Below, piece by piece: positions 27,058 through 35,954 of a stretch of 64,000 nucleotides of DNA; position 1 is the first letter of the stretch, and each line of letters begins with the position of its first letter. The stretch is taken from NCBI GenBank assembly GCA_017481945.1, contig JAFUOJ010000024.1, positions 1 to 64,000 on the forward strand, given 5' to 3'. A program made the translations under genes and the position numbers. The stretch is from Parabacteroides sp. (GTDB lineage: Bacteria > Bacteroidota > Bacteroidia > Bacteroidales > Tannerellaceae). The notes under the pieces are model-generated. The model did no database searches and was not told the DNA's origin. It saw only the letters and a program-made list of their open reading frames with translations.

Positions 27058-27855
27058 GTGAGATATTTAGTTTATATATTTCTGTTTTTGTTTGCAATAG
27101 AGAGTGGATTTGCTTCTGTACCAATGGTAGAAGGAGGAGAAGAGGCTGTGTTGGTTCAGGAGGATACATTGATAAACTCTATTGAGAAGCAGAAAATGTC
27201 GATTATTGATTATAAGTTTAAACCAACAAGTTTGATTTTGCCAGCTTCTCTAATCGCAGTAGGTGCTGTGGGAACAGCTATTGATGATATGAATGATTTT
27301 CATTTGTTTTCACGTAAGGATTCTGTTAAGCAGATTCATATAGATGATTATATGGAGTGGGGGATGTTAGGCTGGGTTTTTGTATGTGATTTAATGGGAA
27401 AAGAGAAACATAATTGGGTTGATCAACTTCTTTTGGTAGGAATAGCTGAAGGATATAATGCGGTTATGACACGGGCAGTAAAACATGTGGTCAATGAAAC
27501 TCGTCCGGATGGTACGAACCTTTCTTTTCCGTCAGGACATACAGCAAATGCTTTCTTAGGGGCACATGTCGCATGGAAAGAATTTAAGGATACTAATCCC
27601 TATTTGGCCTATTCGGGATATGCATTAGCTACTTTTGTAGCATGTTCTCGGGTCTATAATAATCGACATTGGGTAGCAGATGTTGTGGCTGGTGCTGGTT
27701 TTGGTATCTTATCAGTAGAGTTAGCTTATTTAACATATTTCCCTATACGAAATGCTATTGCTCGCAAAGTGAATAAGAAATGGAGTGAACAATTGTATGT
27801 GACTCCTACTTTTAATCAGCACGGGGGAGGAATTTATCTCTCGTGGCGTTTTTAA
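27058..27855 (+). CDS. PAP2 superfamily phosphatase, exported (copy 1)
   Basis: A 265-residue phosphatidic-acid-phosphatase-2 family enzyme starting at GTG 27058, which begins a good signal peptide (RYLVYIFLFLFAIESGFA). Catalytic motifs are KHVVNETRP, the PSGHTANAF loop and RVYNNRHWVADVVAG. Such periplasm-facing enzymes remove phosphate from lipids such as lipid A or undecaprenyl pyrophosphate; Bacteroides LpxF is a family member, but this gene cannot be assigned to it on sequence alone. The stop codon overlaps the converging GH3 gene's stop by 3 bases. A paralogue lies at 57724, sharing LILPASLIAVG and the ending. Confidence 0.9.
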   Translation: MRYLVYIFLFLFAIESGFASVPMVEGGEEAVLVQEDTLINSIEKQKMSIIDYKFKPTSLILPASLIAVGAVGTAIDDMNDFHLFSRKDSVKQIHIDDYMEWGMLGWVFVCDLMGKEKHNWVDQLLLVGIAEGYNAVMTRAVKHVVNETRPDGTNLSFPSGHTANAFLGAHVAWKEFKDTNPYLAYSGYALATFVACSRVYNNRHWVADVVAGAGFGILSVELAYLTYFPIRNAIARKVNKKWSEQLYVTPTFNQHGGGIYLSWRF

Positions 27856-29363
27856 TGATTGAGGGCTAATAGCTCTTCTATGAAGATACGATTGTTGCTA
27901 AGACGAGGGATCTTATGTTGTCCACCTAACTTCCCTTTTTGACGGAGCCACTCGTAAAAAGTTCCCTCTTTTGAAACAAGAATCTCCAGAGGTTGAAGAG
28001 ATATTTCTTTATAACGTTTTGCTTCGTAATCAGAGTTTAATTCTTGTAAAGTCTTATCTAATAGAAGGGCAAATTCTTCTAAAGATGAAGGTTCTTTTTC
28101 AAATTCAATAAACCATTGATGACGTCCTTTAGCTTTGTCTAATATAAAAAGAGGAGCAGCTGTGTACTCTTTTACTTTAGCCCCGGTTAATCGACAGACG
28201 GCACTAATTGCTTTATCTGCATTATCTACCATAAGCTCTTCTCCGAATGCATTGATATAGTTCTTTGTTCGTCCTGATATGATGAACTTATGGGGATAGA
28301 TAGAAGTGAAACGAATGGTATCTCCAATTTGATAACGCCATAAACCTCCTGAGGTTGTAATTACTAAAGCATAATTTTTCCCAACCTCTACTGATTCTAA
28401 AGGTAGGATAGTTGGATTATCACTACCCACTTCATTTACTGGTATAAATTCATAGAAGATACCATAGTCAAGCATTAATAGTAAGCTTTGATCTGCTGGG
28501 TCATCTTGTAAGCCAAAGAAACCTTCAGAGGCATTATAAGTCTCCATATAGTGCATTTTTTCTGAAGGAATTAAAGCTTTGTATTGATCACGATAGGGTT
28601 CAAAGCTAATACCTCCATGAAAGAATACTTCCATATTAGGCCAAACTTCTGTCAGATATTGGCAATTGGCTTTTTTTAAAATAGCTTTGATTAAAACCAA
28701 CATCCAAGAGGGTACTCCTGAGAGACTATTTACATCAGCTTTCCATGTACTGTCTACAATCGCTTTGATTTTACTTTCCCATTCGTTCATGAGGATGATT
28801 TTTTTGTCAGGAACACGAATGAGGTTTACCAATGGATTTAAGTTTTGTAGGAGAACAGCTGATAGATCTCCACAATGTGCATTTTTATTTAATGGAGATG
28901 GACTATGACTCCCTCCTAAGATAAGTCCTTTACTGGCAAAAAAATGGCTATCTGGGGTGTTTCTCAGATAAAGAGAAACAGTATCAAAACCACCTTTATA
29001 ATGGCAGCCTTTTAATATCTCTGTTGTAACAGGAATAAATTTACTTTTATCGTTTGTGGTTCCACTACTTTTTGCATACCAATGGATCAGTGAAGGCCAA
29101 AGTATGTTTTTCTCTCCGTTAATCATACGAATAATATATGGTTTAATATCATCGTAAGTTTGAATAGGAATTCGTTGGGAGAAGTCTGTATAAGATTTAA
29201 TGGTTTTATAATTATATTTCTGTCCCCATTCTGTATTTTGGGCAGTATGTATAAGAGATTGTAGCTGTTCTTGCTGGATAACATCTGTTTCCTGCGCAAA
29301 CTTAGCTATCTCCTTTTGCCGAGGGCGAAAGAGGAGAGATATTGTATTTGTGAGAATATCCAT
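27852..29363 (-). CDS. GH3-family acyl-acid-amido synthetase-like protein
   Basis: A 503-residue ANL-superfamily adenylating enzyme of the GH3 (auxin-responsive promoter) family, conserved in Bacteroidota with unknown substrate. The ATP-binding loop is YAKSSGTTNDKSKFIP, followed by YNASEGFFGLQDD and the GGLWRYQIGDTIRFT / ISGRTKNYINAFGEEL stretches. From ATG 29363 rather than the 13-codon-longer frame, because a minus-strand TACATTTG box (29397-29390) lies between them. In plants GH3 joins amino acids to hormone acids; in these bacteria the role is not known. Convergent with the PAP2 gene. Confidence 0.9.
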   Translation of the reverse strand: MDILTNTISLLFRPRQKEIAKFAQETDVIQQEQLQSLIHTAQNTEWGQKYNYKTIKSYTDFSQRIPIQTYDDIKPYIIRMINGEKNILWPSLIHWYAKSSGTTNDKSKFIPVTTEILKGCHYKGGFDTVSLYLRNTPDSHFFASKGLILGGSHSPSPLNKNAHCGDLSAVLLQNLNPLVNLIRVPDKKIILMNEWESKIKAIVDSTWKADVNSLSGVPSWMLVLIKAILKKANCQYLTEVWPNMEVFFHGGISFEPYRDQYKALIPSEKMHYMETYNASEGFFGLQDDPADQSLLLMLDYGIFYEFIPVNEVGSDNPTILPLESVEVGKNYALVITTSGGLWRYQIGDTIRFTSIYPHKFIISGRTKNYINAFGEELMVDNADKAISAVCRLTGAKVKEYTAAPLFILDKAKGRHQWFIEFEKEPSSLEEFALLLDKTLQELNSDYEAKRYKEISLQPLEILVSKEGTFYEWLRQKGKLGGQHKIPRLSNNRIFIEELLALNH

Positions 29364-29389
29364 ACTCCTATAATGTATTGTATTAAATG

Positions 29390-29397
29390 CAAATGTA
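29390..29397 (-). promoter_or_regulatory. -7 box (TACATTTG) for GH3-like gene
   Basis: Minus-strand match to TAnnTTTG, 26 bases before the chosen ATG. Confidence 0.45.
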
Positions 29398-29438
29398 ATC
29401 ATTCTCTTTGTAAAATGTTTTACTTATACAGATTTTCG

Positions 29439-29446
29439 TATATTTG
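29439..29446 (+). promoter_or_regulatory. -7 box (TATATTTG) for phosphofructokinase gene
   Basis: Exact TAnnTTTG match, 27 bases before the ATG. No convincing -33 TTTG at the right distance. Confidence 0.4.
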
Positions 29447-29473
29447 TAAAGTTTGTATTAATCCCAAGGTAGT

Positions 29474-30487
29474 ATGAAAATAGGTATTCTTTCTTCAGGT
29501 GGAGATTGTCCAGGTATAAATGCAACGATTCGTGGCGTAGGTAAGACTGCTATTATGCACTATGGTATGGAAGTGATAGGCATTCATAGTGGTTTTGTTG
29601 GCTTATTGAATAAAGATATTCAGGTATTTGATGAACGTAGTCTTTCCGGGATCCTTAATTTAGGAGGAACAATTTTAGGGACTTCTCGTGAAAAACCTTT
29701 TCGTAAGATGTTAGTATCTGGGGATAGTGAGAAGCCGCAAATCATTAAAGATAATTATGATGAATTGGGATTAGATTGTCTGGTTTGTATTGGAGGAAAT
29801 GGAACACAAAAGACCGCAGCCCGACTTTCGGATATGGGACTTAATGTGATAGGGGTTCCTAAGACGATAGATAATGATATTTGGGGTACTGATATAACTT
29901 TTGGTTTTGATACGGCAGTGAATATAGCAACAGAAGCGATTGACCGATTGCATTCAACAGCTAGTTCTCATAAACGGGTAATGGTAGTGGAAGTAATGGG
30001 ACATCATGCTGGGTGGATTGCTTTGTACGCAGGAATGGCAGGTGGAGCAGATGTTATTTTATTACCGGAATTAGGATACGATATGGATAAAATTAATGAA
30101 GTTATAGTTGATCGTGCTCGTAGGGGAAAGCCATACTCTATTGTTGTTGTTGCGGAAGGTATAAAGACCCCAGATAAAGAGCGTCCTTCTGTTTATGTAA
30201 CACGAGTTATAGAGGAGTCAACAGGTATAGAAAGTCGTGATACTGTACTGGGATATATACAGCGTGGGGGGAATCCTTCTCCTTTTGATAGAAATTTAGC
30301 AACACGTTTAGGAGGACATGCAACAGAATTAATTGCTAATAGACAATTTGGACGTATGGTTTGTATAAAAGGAAATGAGGTGAAATCTATTTCATTATCA
30401 GAAGTTGCCGGCAAATTGAAATTCGTTACCTCTGAACATGATTTGATTGTACAGGGGAAACGAATGGGAATTTCTTTCGGAATTTAA
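29474..30487 (+). CDS. 6-phosphofructokinase
   Basis: A 337-residue glycolytic enzyme phosphorylating fructose-6-phosphate. The phosphate loop is SSGGDCPGINA (8-18), the catalytic loop is PKTIDND (129-135), and MGHHAGWIAL is the effector/substrate strand. At the phosphoryl-donor site it reads GGNG (107-110) where E. coli PfkA has GGDG, and Lys 130 stands where PfkA has Gly. Gly at the 104-equivalent normally means ATP, while Lys at the 124-equivalent is common in PPi enzymes; the pair occurs in group III ATP-PFKs. So ATP is favoured but not certain. Single gene. Confidence 0.92.
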   Translation: MKIGILSSGGDCPGINATIRGVGKTAIMHYGMEVIGIHSGFVGLLNKDIQVFDERSLSGILNLGGTILGTSREKPFRKMLVSGDSEKPQIIKDNYDELGLDCLVCIGGNGTQKTAARLSDMGLNVIGVPKTIDNDIWGTDITFGFDTAVNIATEAIDRLHSTASSHKRVMVVEVMGHHAGWIALYAGMAGGADVILLPELGYDMDKINEVIVDRARRGKPYSIVVVAEGIKTPDKERPSVYVTRVIEESTGIESRDTVLGYIQRGGNPSPFDRNLATRLGGHATELIANRQFGRMVCIKGNEVKSISLSEVAGKLKFVTSEHDLIVQGKRMGISFGI

Positions 30488-30500
30488 TAAATTATTAAGG

Positions 30501-31346
30501 TTAAATTCCGTTTCTGCTGGTTTTAACAGAGTCCTCCAATATTTCTTTAAAACTAAGAGCTGCATATTCGTCAATTACTTTTTTCTGAAAATCAGAAATG
30601 AGTTGTTGAAGGTCTTTATCTGACTCTAATCTATTTAAAGCCATTTGGGCTGCTTCTTGTTGAGAGTCTCTCTTAGAATATCCTTGTCCTATACCTATTT
30701 GTATGTCATCCAATAAAGTGACTTCAGACTGAAATACAAGTTCCCCCTCTTCATCTGAAAATGATCGTATTAGATTAAATTTAACATCTACTTTATTCTT
30801 TTGACTCCATTCAAGAAGCTTGGATTTAAAATTAAACTCTTTATGAGAGATTGTATTTAGATTGATGTGTTTTTTGATAATTTTATTTTGAACGAAAGTA
30901 TAACAAGTTTGATACCCTTGATCTAAATAAATGGCACCAATTAAAGCTTCGAGTGCATTTCCGTACATGTGATTGTTATGGGAATGTATTTTAGCCGAAT
31001 AAATAATACATTTGTCAATCTTTAATTGAAGAGCTAAATCATTTAAGGTTTCACGTTGTACAATTTTAGAGCGAATTTTTGTTAGAAATCCTTCCTGCTT
31101 TTGGGGAAAGTTTTCATAAATAATATCCGTTATGATCGCCTCTAATATAGCATCCCCTAAAAATTCCAAACGTTCATTATTAACCCTTTTCCATTTTTTT
31201 TCAATAGAAGCAGATTTATGGATGAAAGCTTGTTCATATATCCGAATGTCATTCGGATAAAAACCTAACATTTCATGTAAAGAAACATAAGACTCCTTCC
31301 GTTTATTAAAAAGGAGTCTTATATTTTTCCATAATTTTGTAAACAC
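30501..31346 (-). CDS. rnc: Ribonuclease III
   Basis: Double-stranded-RNA endonuclease, processing rRNA precursors and duplex mRNAs. The 281-residue protein has the catalytic signature NERLEFLGDAIL (about 56-67), the second acidic site in GNALEALIGAIYLD, and a C-terminal double-stranded-RNA-binding domain (FKSKLLEWSQKNK...GYSKRDSQQEAAQMAL). It is the last gene of acpP-fabF-rnc. The stop of fabF and the start of rnc are 1 base apart, so the three are one transcript, the arrangement usual in Bacteroidota. Confidence 0.96.
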   Translation of the reverse strand: MFTKLWKNIRLLFNKRKESYVSLHEMLGFYPNDIRIYEQAFIHKSASIEKKWKRVNNERLEFLGDAILEAIITDIIYENFPQKQEGFLTKIRSKIVQRETLNDLALQLKIDKCIIYSAKIHSHNNHMYGNALEALIGAIYLDQGYQTCYTFVQNKIIKKHINLNTISHKEFNFKSKLLEWSQKNKVDVKFNLIRSFSDEEGELVFQSEVTLLDDIQIGIGQGYSKRDSQQEAAQMALNRLESDKDLQQLISDFQKKVIDEYAALSFKEILEDSVKTSRNGI

Positions 31347-31347
31347 G

Positions 31348-32613
31348 TTATTTTACAAATTTTTTTACGATAATACTTGCATTATGTCCACCAAATCCAA
31401 AAGTATTGGATAAAGCAACATTAATAACTCTTTTTTGTGCTTTATTAAATGTGAAATTCATATTGTAATCAATTTCAGGATCATTATCACCCTCTTCGTG
31501 GTTGATCGTTGGAGGAACAATATCTTCTTTTACAGCTAAAATACTGATCATCGCTTCTAAAGCACCTGCGGCTCCTAACAAATGACCTGTCATTGATTTT
31601 GTTGAACTTATATTTAATTTATAAGCATGATCGCCAAAAACTTCTTTGATTGCCTTTACTTCAGAAATATCCCCAACAGGAGTTGATGTTCCGTGAACAT
31701 TGATATAATCAATATCTTCTGGTTTCAATTCTGCATCTTCCAAAGCATTTTGCATAACTAACTTTGCGCCTAATCCTTCTGGATGAGTTGCTGTTAAATG
31801 ATATGCATCGGCAGACAATCCTGCACCAGCTACTTCTGCATAAATTTTTGCACCTCTAGCCAATGCATGTTCCATTTCTTCTAATACTAAACAAGCTGCT
31901 CCTTCACCCATAACAAACCCGTCACGACTTGCGCTGAATGGACGAGATGCTGTTTCTGGAGAATCGTTACGTGTAGAGAGAGCATTCATTGAGTTGAATC
32001 CTCCAACACCAGCTGCTGCAATAGCAGCTTCAGCTCCACCTGTTACGATTACATTTGCTTTTCCTAAACGGATATAATTGTAAGCATCGCTAATTGCATT
32101 AGTAGAAGAAGCACATGCTGAAACTGTTGCAAAATTTGGACCTCTAAAACCATATAGCATAGAAATATGTCCGGCAGCTATATCAGCAATCATTTTAGGG
32201 ATGAAGAACGGATTAAATTTGGGACCAATAGTATCTTTGGTCTGTGCGTATCCCATTACTTCATCTTCAAATGTCTTGATACCACCGATACCTGCTGCAA
32301 AAATTACACCAATACGATTTTTGTCTTCGTTGTCCAAATCCATTGCTGCATCAGCAACGGCTTGTTTGGCTGCATGAATAGCCAATAAACTATAACGGTC
32401 GCATTTACGAGCCTCTTTTCGATCCATTAAAGTATTTGGATCAAAACCTTTTACCTCGCAAGCAAACTGTGTCTTAAATTTTGATGCGTCAAAATGAGTA
32501 ATAGGTCCAGCACCGCTCTTCCCGTTAATCAAACCGTCCCATGTTTCAGAGACAGTATGTCCTAATGGAGAGATGGTCCCAAGACCTGTTACTACCACTC
32601 TTTTTAATTCCAT
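31348..32613 (-). CDS. fabF: Beta-ketoacyl-ACP synthase II
   Basis: A 421-residue condensing enzyme that extends acyl-ACP with malonyl-ACP in fatty acid synthesis. The catalytic Cys is in VSACASSTNA and the two His are in NVHGTSTPVGD and KSMTGHLLGAAG, the C-H-H triad of KAS I/II. The nearest alternative, FabB, is less likely because of the neighbouring acpP and the length. It lies 21 bases after acpP in the same operon. Confidence 0.97.
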   Translation of the reverse strand: MELKRVVVTGLGTISPLGHTVSETWDGLINGKSGAGPITHFDASKFKTQFACEVKGFDPNTLMDRKEARKCDRYSLLAIHAAKQAVADAAMDLDNEDKNRIGVIFAAGIGGIKTFEDEVMGYAQTKDTIGPKFNPFFIPKMIADIAAGHISMLYGFRGPNFATVSACASSTNAISDAYNYIRLGKANVIVTGGAEAAIAAAGVGGFNSMNALSTRNDSPETASRPFSASRDGFVMGEGAACLVLEEMEHALARGAKIYAEVAGAGLSADAYHLTATHPEGLGAKLVMQNALEDAELKPEDIDYINVHGTSTPVGDISEVKAIKEVFGDHAYKLNISSTKSMTGHLLGAAGALEAMISILAVKEDIVPPTINHEEGDNDPEIDYNMNFTFNKAQKRVINVALSNTFGFGGHNASIIVKKFVK

Positions 32614-32634
32614 ACCTTTAAATAAAAGGATTGA

Positions 32635-32871
32635 TTACTTCGCGTTAGCTTCGATGTAAGCAATAGCGTCGCCTACAGTTGTAATCTTTTCTGCTTGATC
32701 ATCAGGAATAGAAATACCGAATTCTTTTTCGAATTCCATAATCAATTCTACAGTGTCAAGAGAGTCTGCTCCTAAATCGTTAGTAAAGCTTGCTTCGTTT
32801 GTAACTTCTGTTTCTTCAACACTTAATTTATCAACGATGATAGCTTTTACTTTTTCAGCAACTTCAGACAT
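32635..32871 (-). CDS. acpP: Acyl carrier protein
   Basis: A 78-residue acidic four-helix protein carrying acyl chains on 4'-phosphopantetheine, attached at Ser in [10 protein letters not shown] (Ser about 37). It is first in the acpP-fabF-rnc operon and divergent from purN. The 150-base gap to purN should hold both promoters; I did not find an unambiguous consensus on either strand. Confidence 0.97.
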   Translation of the reverse strand: MSEVAEKVKAIIVDKLSVEETEVTNEASFTNDLGADSLDTVELIMEFEKEFGISIPDDQAEKITTVGDAIAYIEANAK

Positions 32872-33025
32872 AACTTTTTCAATTTAGATTAATAAATATG
32901 AATATACTTTTTAATTTTGCAGTGCAAAGAAAAGAATTTTTTATGTTACAAAGCAAATTTAATAAGCTAAAAATGTGGAAAACTGCACATTTTATATTTT
33001 CTTGTGCATTAAAATAGGAGAAAAT

Positions 33026-33589
33026 ATGAAAAACATCGCAATTTTTGCTTCGGGAACAGGTACTAATGCTGAAAATATAATCCGGTATTTTTCTAAGAAT
33101 GAAACGATTCGAGTATCTGTAGTTTTATCTAATAATCAAAAGGTTGAGGTTCATACTCGTGTGAATAAATTGGGAGTACCTTCTTTTGTTTTTTCTCGTG
33201 AAGAATTTCAAGAAGGAAAAGCGGTTTTGAAAAAGCTTATAGAATATAATGTTGACCTAATAGTTTTAGCTGGTTTTATGACTAAAATATCAGTTCCTTT
33301 GTTGGAGGCTTTTCCAAATAAAATTATAAATATTCATCCGGCACTTTTACCTAAGTTCGGAGGAAAAGGGATGTATGGAATACATGTTCATGAGGCTGTT
33401 GTTGCAGCAGGCGAAAAAGAGACAGGAATTACCATTCATTATGTAAATAGTTACTATGATGAAGGAGAAATCCTTTTTCAAGCTCAATGTCCGGTTCTTT
33501 CTACTGATACTCCTGAAGATGTGGCAATAAAAGTTCACTCATTGGAGTATAAATATTATCCCGTTGTGATAGAAAAATTGTTACAATAA
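33026..33589 (+). CDS. purN: Phosphoribosylglycinamide formyltransferase
   Basis: A 187-residue enzyme that transfers formyl from 10-formyl-THF to GAR in purine synthesis. From ATG 33026, preceded by AGGAG. The upstream-extended frame (from 32975) adds 17 unrelated residues. Motifs are FASGTGTNAENI (GAR phosphate loop), NIHPALLPKFGG (catalytic Asn-His) and YVNSYYDEGEI (catalytic Asp). Convergent with the MFS gene, 2 bases apart. Confidence 0.95.
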   Translation: MKNIAIFASGTGTNAENIIRYFSKNETIRVSVVLSNNQKVEVHTRVNKLGVPSFVFSREEFQEGKAVLKKLIEYNVDLIVLAGFMTKISVPLLEAFPNKIINIHPALLPKFGGKGMYGIHVHEAVVAAGEKETGITIHYVNSYYDEGEILFQAQCPVLSTDTPEDVAIKVHSLEYKYYPVVIEKLLQ

Positions 33590-33591
33590 CT

Positions 33592-34791
33592 CTATCGTAA
33601 TTTGTTTTGGTTAAAATAGGGACCGGCTTTAAACAAAAAGAATAGGGTTGAAAAAATAGTAAGGCAAGCACCAAACAAATAGGCATAATTAAATCCTCCA
33701 AAAGTTTGTGCAATACTTCCTCCTATCATTAAACCTATTCCTATACCAACATCCCAACTGGTTAAATAGGTGGATGTAGCTGTGCCTCGCTGACTATTGG
33801 TCGCTAAATTTACAAACAATGTATTAAATGCAGGGAACATAGTACCGAATGCAATACCTTGTGAAAGTGCTATTCCTATATAAAGATAAGATGTAAAGGT
33901 AGGATCCCATTTCATTAGTTTTTCTAAAGCTGCTAATCCAAAGAAACTTATTATTGCAATATACATTCCAAATGATATGACTAATGTAATTCTTCCTTTG
34001 TCTACCTGTTTCCCTGAGAATAGTCGTGAACTTGCTAATCCGATAGCCATAAATGTAAAATAGAGTCCTGGATTGACAGAAATACCAATTTCGTTGGCAT
34101 ACATTGCTACGTAAGTAGTGGTCATACCATAAGGAATGGATAACATTAGAAGTGAGATTCCTGCCCAAATACCTTTTGTTAAAAAGAATCGATCTAAAGA
34201 AATAGGCTCTTTTTTGATAGGTTGTTTATAAGGAGTTTTTACTAAGTAGGCCATGATGAAACCTAAGAAACAAGATAAAAGTGAACAGGCAAATATGGTT
34301 TCGTATGAAAAGTGGTTATGCATAAATAATCCTGTCATAGGACCAAAACTCATGGCTGTATTGTTGGCTAAACCATAATAACCAACTCCTTCTCCGCGAC
34401 GAGAGGAGGGTAAAATATCAATGACAATGGTATTACCTGATACCGTTACCATCCCAAAAGCAAATCCGTGTAGGATACGAAGTATAATAAAGATACTTAG
34501 TAAACTGGCAATCATGTATCCTGCGAAAATGATCATAAAGATGGAATAGGCTAATAAATATAAAGGTCTTCGTGCAAATGTATCTAATAAATAACCGGAG
34601 AAAGGTCGGATACAAAGGGCTGCGATTGTATAGCAAGATAAAATAATACCGATAGTTGATTTATCTGCGTGAAATTGTTCTTGCAGATAAAAAGGAAGAA
34701 TCGGTAATATCAAATAGAATGCAAAAAACAGTAAGAAATTGGCTGCTAAAATATAACAGAAACTGGGTAATACAAGTTTGTCTTTTGCCAT
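33592..34791 (-). CDS. Major facilitator superfamily transporter
   Basis: A 399-residue permease with about twelve membrane segments and the MFS loop GYLLDTFARRPLYLLA between segments 2 and 3. The pattern resembles drug/metabolite efflux carriers (DHA1-like), but the substrate is unknown. It lies 11 bases downstream of pdxB on the same strand, so the two may be transcribed together. Whether it relates to vitamin B6 metabolism is not shown by the sequence. Confidence 0.88.
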   Translation of the reverse strand: MAKDKLVLPSFCYILAANFLLFFAFYLILPILPFYLQEQFHADKSTIGIILSCYTIAALCIRPFSGYLLDTFARRPLYLLAYSIFMIIFAGYMIASLLSIFIILRILHGFAFGMVTVSGNTIVIDILPSSRRGEGVGYYGLANNTAMSFGPMTGLFMHNHFSYETIFACSLLSCFLGFIMAYLVKTPYKQPIKKEPISLDRFFLTKGIWAGISLLMLSIPYGMTTTYVAMYANEIGISVNPGLYFTFMAIGLASSRLFSGKQVDKGRITLVISFGMYIAIISFFGLAALEKLMKWDPTFTSYLYIGIALSQGIAFGTMFPAFNTLFVNLATNSQRGTATSTYLTSWDVGIGIGLMIGGSIAQTFGGFNYAYLFGACLTIFSTLFFLFKAGPYFNQNKLR

Positions 34792-34802
34792 AATGATTTG
34801 AT

Positions 34803-35915
34803 TTAGAATTGAACATTAAATCCTAATTGCTGTAAGACCTGTGCTTCCTCCATTGTTGCGTGGATGATTGTATAAGCACTAAATTCTCTTGGATGTTGAT
34901 AATTGTTTCTATACCATTCAAATTTGGTAGGATTTTCACGGAGCATTTTATCAACATAAAGAGGATTGAAACTTTTTAAAACAGCTTGTTCAATTCGGTT
35001 TTCAGTAAATTTATCCAAATCTATAATCGGGTTCTCTAAAGCCGGAGGAACGACATTCTTGATTTTATCAAACCGAAGGTGAAAAAAAGATTCTATATGT
35101 TCTAAACACATACGAGTCCCATTTGCCTTTCCATCTGCTGAGAAACCAGCAATGTGAGGAGTTGCGATTGTTGTATGGGATAAAAGCTCAAGATTGATAG
35201 TCGGCTCATTTTCCCAACAATCGATAATCATTTCGCTGATTTTCCCTGTTTGATAGGCCTGTAAAAGAGCTTCTGTATCATGTACGGCTCCTCGGGAAGC
35301 ATTGATAAACCAAGGATTCTTTTTTAATTTGCTAAAGAAATCTTTTCCTGCCAAATGAAAAGTAGCATAACGCCCTGTTTTTGTTAGGGGAGTATGAAAG
35401 GTAATAATATCTGCTTGCTCTGCGATAGTATCTAAAGAAACAAACTCTTTTTGTCCTTCGATTTCAGCTCGTGGAGGATCATTCAGTAATACATTTAGAC
35501 CAAAAGCTGTACATAATTTTTGAACCTCTTTTCCTACGTGACCCACTCCAATAATACCAATTGTTTTCCCTTGTAATTTTTCTTTCCTCACGAGAGATAA
35601 AATAATAAGTCCCGCGAGTATATATTGTGCTACGGAAACGGCATTACAGCCCGGTGAGTTTTTCCAAGTGATTCCTGCTTCTTCACAATACTGTGTGTCG
35701 ATATGGTCAAATCCGATAGTGGCACTGGTAATTAGTTTGACTTGACTACCTTCTAATAATTCACGAGTACATTTATCAATACTGCGTACAATCAATGCGT
35801 CAGCATTATGAATTTGTTCCGGAGTAAACTCTTTGGATGTGAGGTAGGTTACATCTGCAATGGGTTCTGCAATTCCTTTTAGATAAGGAACGGTATTATC
35901 CGCTACTATTTTCAT
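34803..35915 (-). CDS. pdxB: 4-phosphoerythronate dehydrogenase
   Basis: A 370-residue D-2-hydroxyacid dehydrogenase, NAD-dependent, of the DXP-dependent pyridoxal-phosphate route. It has IVRSIDKCTRELL, GIIGVGHVGKEVQKL (NAD-binding), INASRGAVHDTEALL and the catalytic His region TTIATPHIAGFSADGKANG, which with the C-terminal domain is typical of PdxB rather than SerA. ATG 35915 is preferred over the frame start at 35939, because the minus-strand TATCTTTG (35944-35937) lies there. Followed by the MFS gene. Confidence 0.9.
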   Translation of the reverse strand: MKIVADNTVPYLKGIAEPIADVTYLTSKEFTPEQIHNADALIVRSIDKCTRELLEGSQVKLITSATIGFDHIDTQYCEEAGITWKNSPGCNAVSVAQYILAGLIILSLVRKEKLQGKTIGIIGVGHVGKEVQKLCTAFGLNVLLNDPPRAEIEGQKEFVSLDTIAEQADIITFHTPLTKTGRYATFHLAGKDFFSKLKKNPWFINASRGAVHDTEALLQAYQTGKISEMIIDCWENEPTINLELLSHTTIATPHIAGFSADGKANGTRMCLEHIESFFHLRFDKIKNVVPPALENPIIDLDKFTENRIEQAVLKSFNPLYVDKMLRENPTKFEWYRNNYQHPREFSAYTIIHATMEEAQVLQQLGFNVQF

Positions 35916-35936
35916 TTCTTTGTCTTTTTGTCGGGG

Positions 35937-35944
35937 CAAAGATA
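35937..35944 (-). promoter_or_regulatory. -7 box (TATCTTTG) for pdxB
   Basis: Minus-strand exact match to TAnnTTTG, overlapping the longest ORF start and so supporting the downstream ATG at 35915. No clear -33 element. Confidence 0.45.
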
Positions 35945-35954
35945 AGTATTATTT

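Noticed and set aside
26954-27169. Longer N-terminus of the M28 peptidase
   Set aside because: A full -33/-7 promoter lies within that stretch, so the RNA starts after it.
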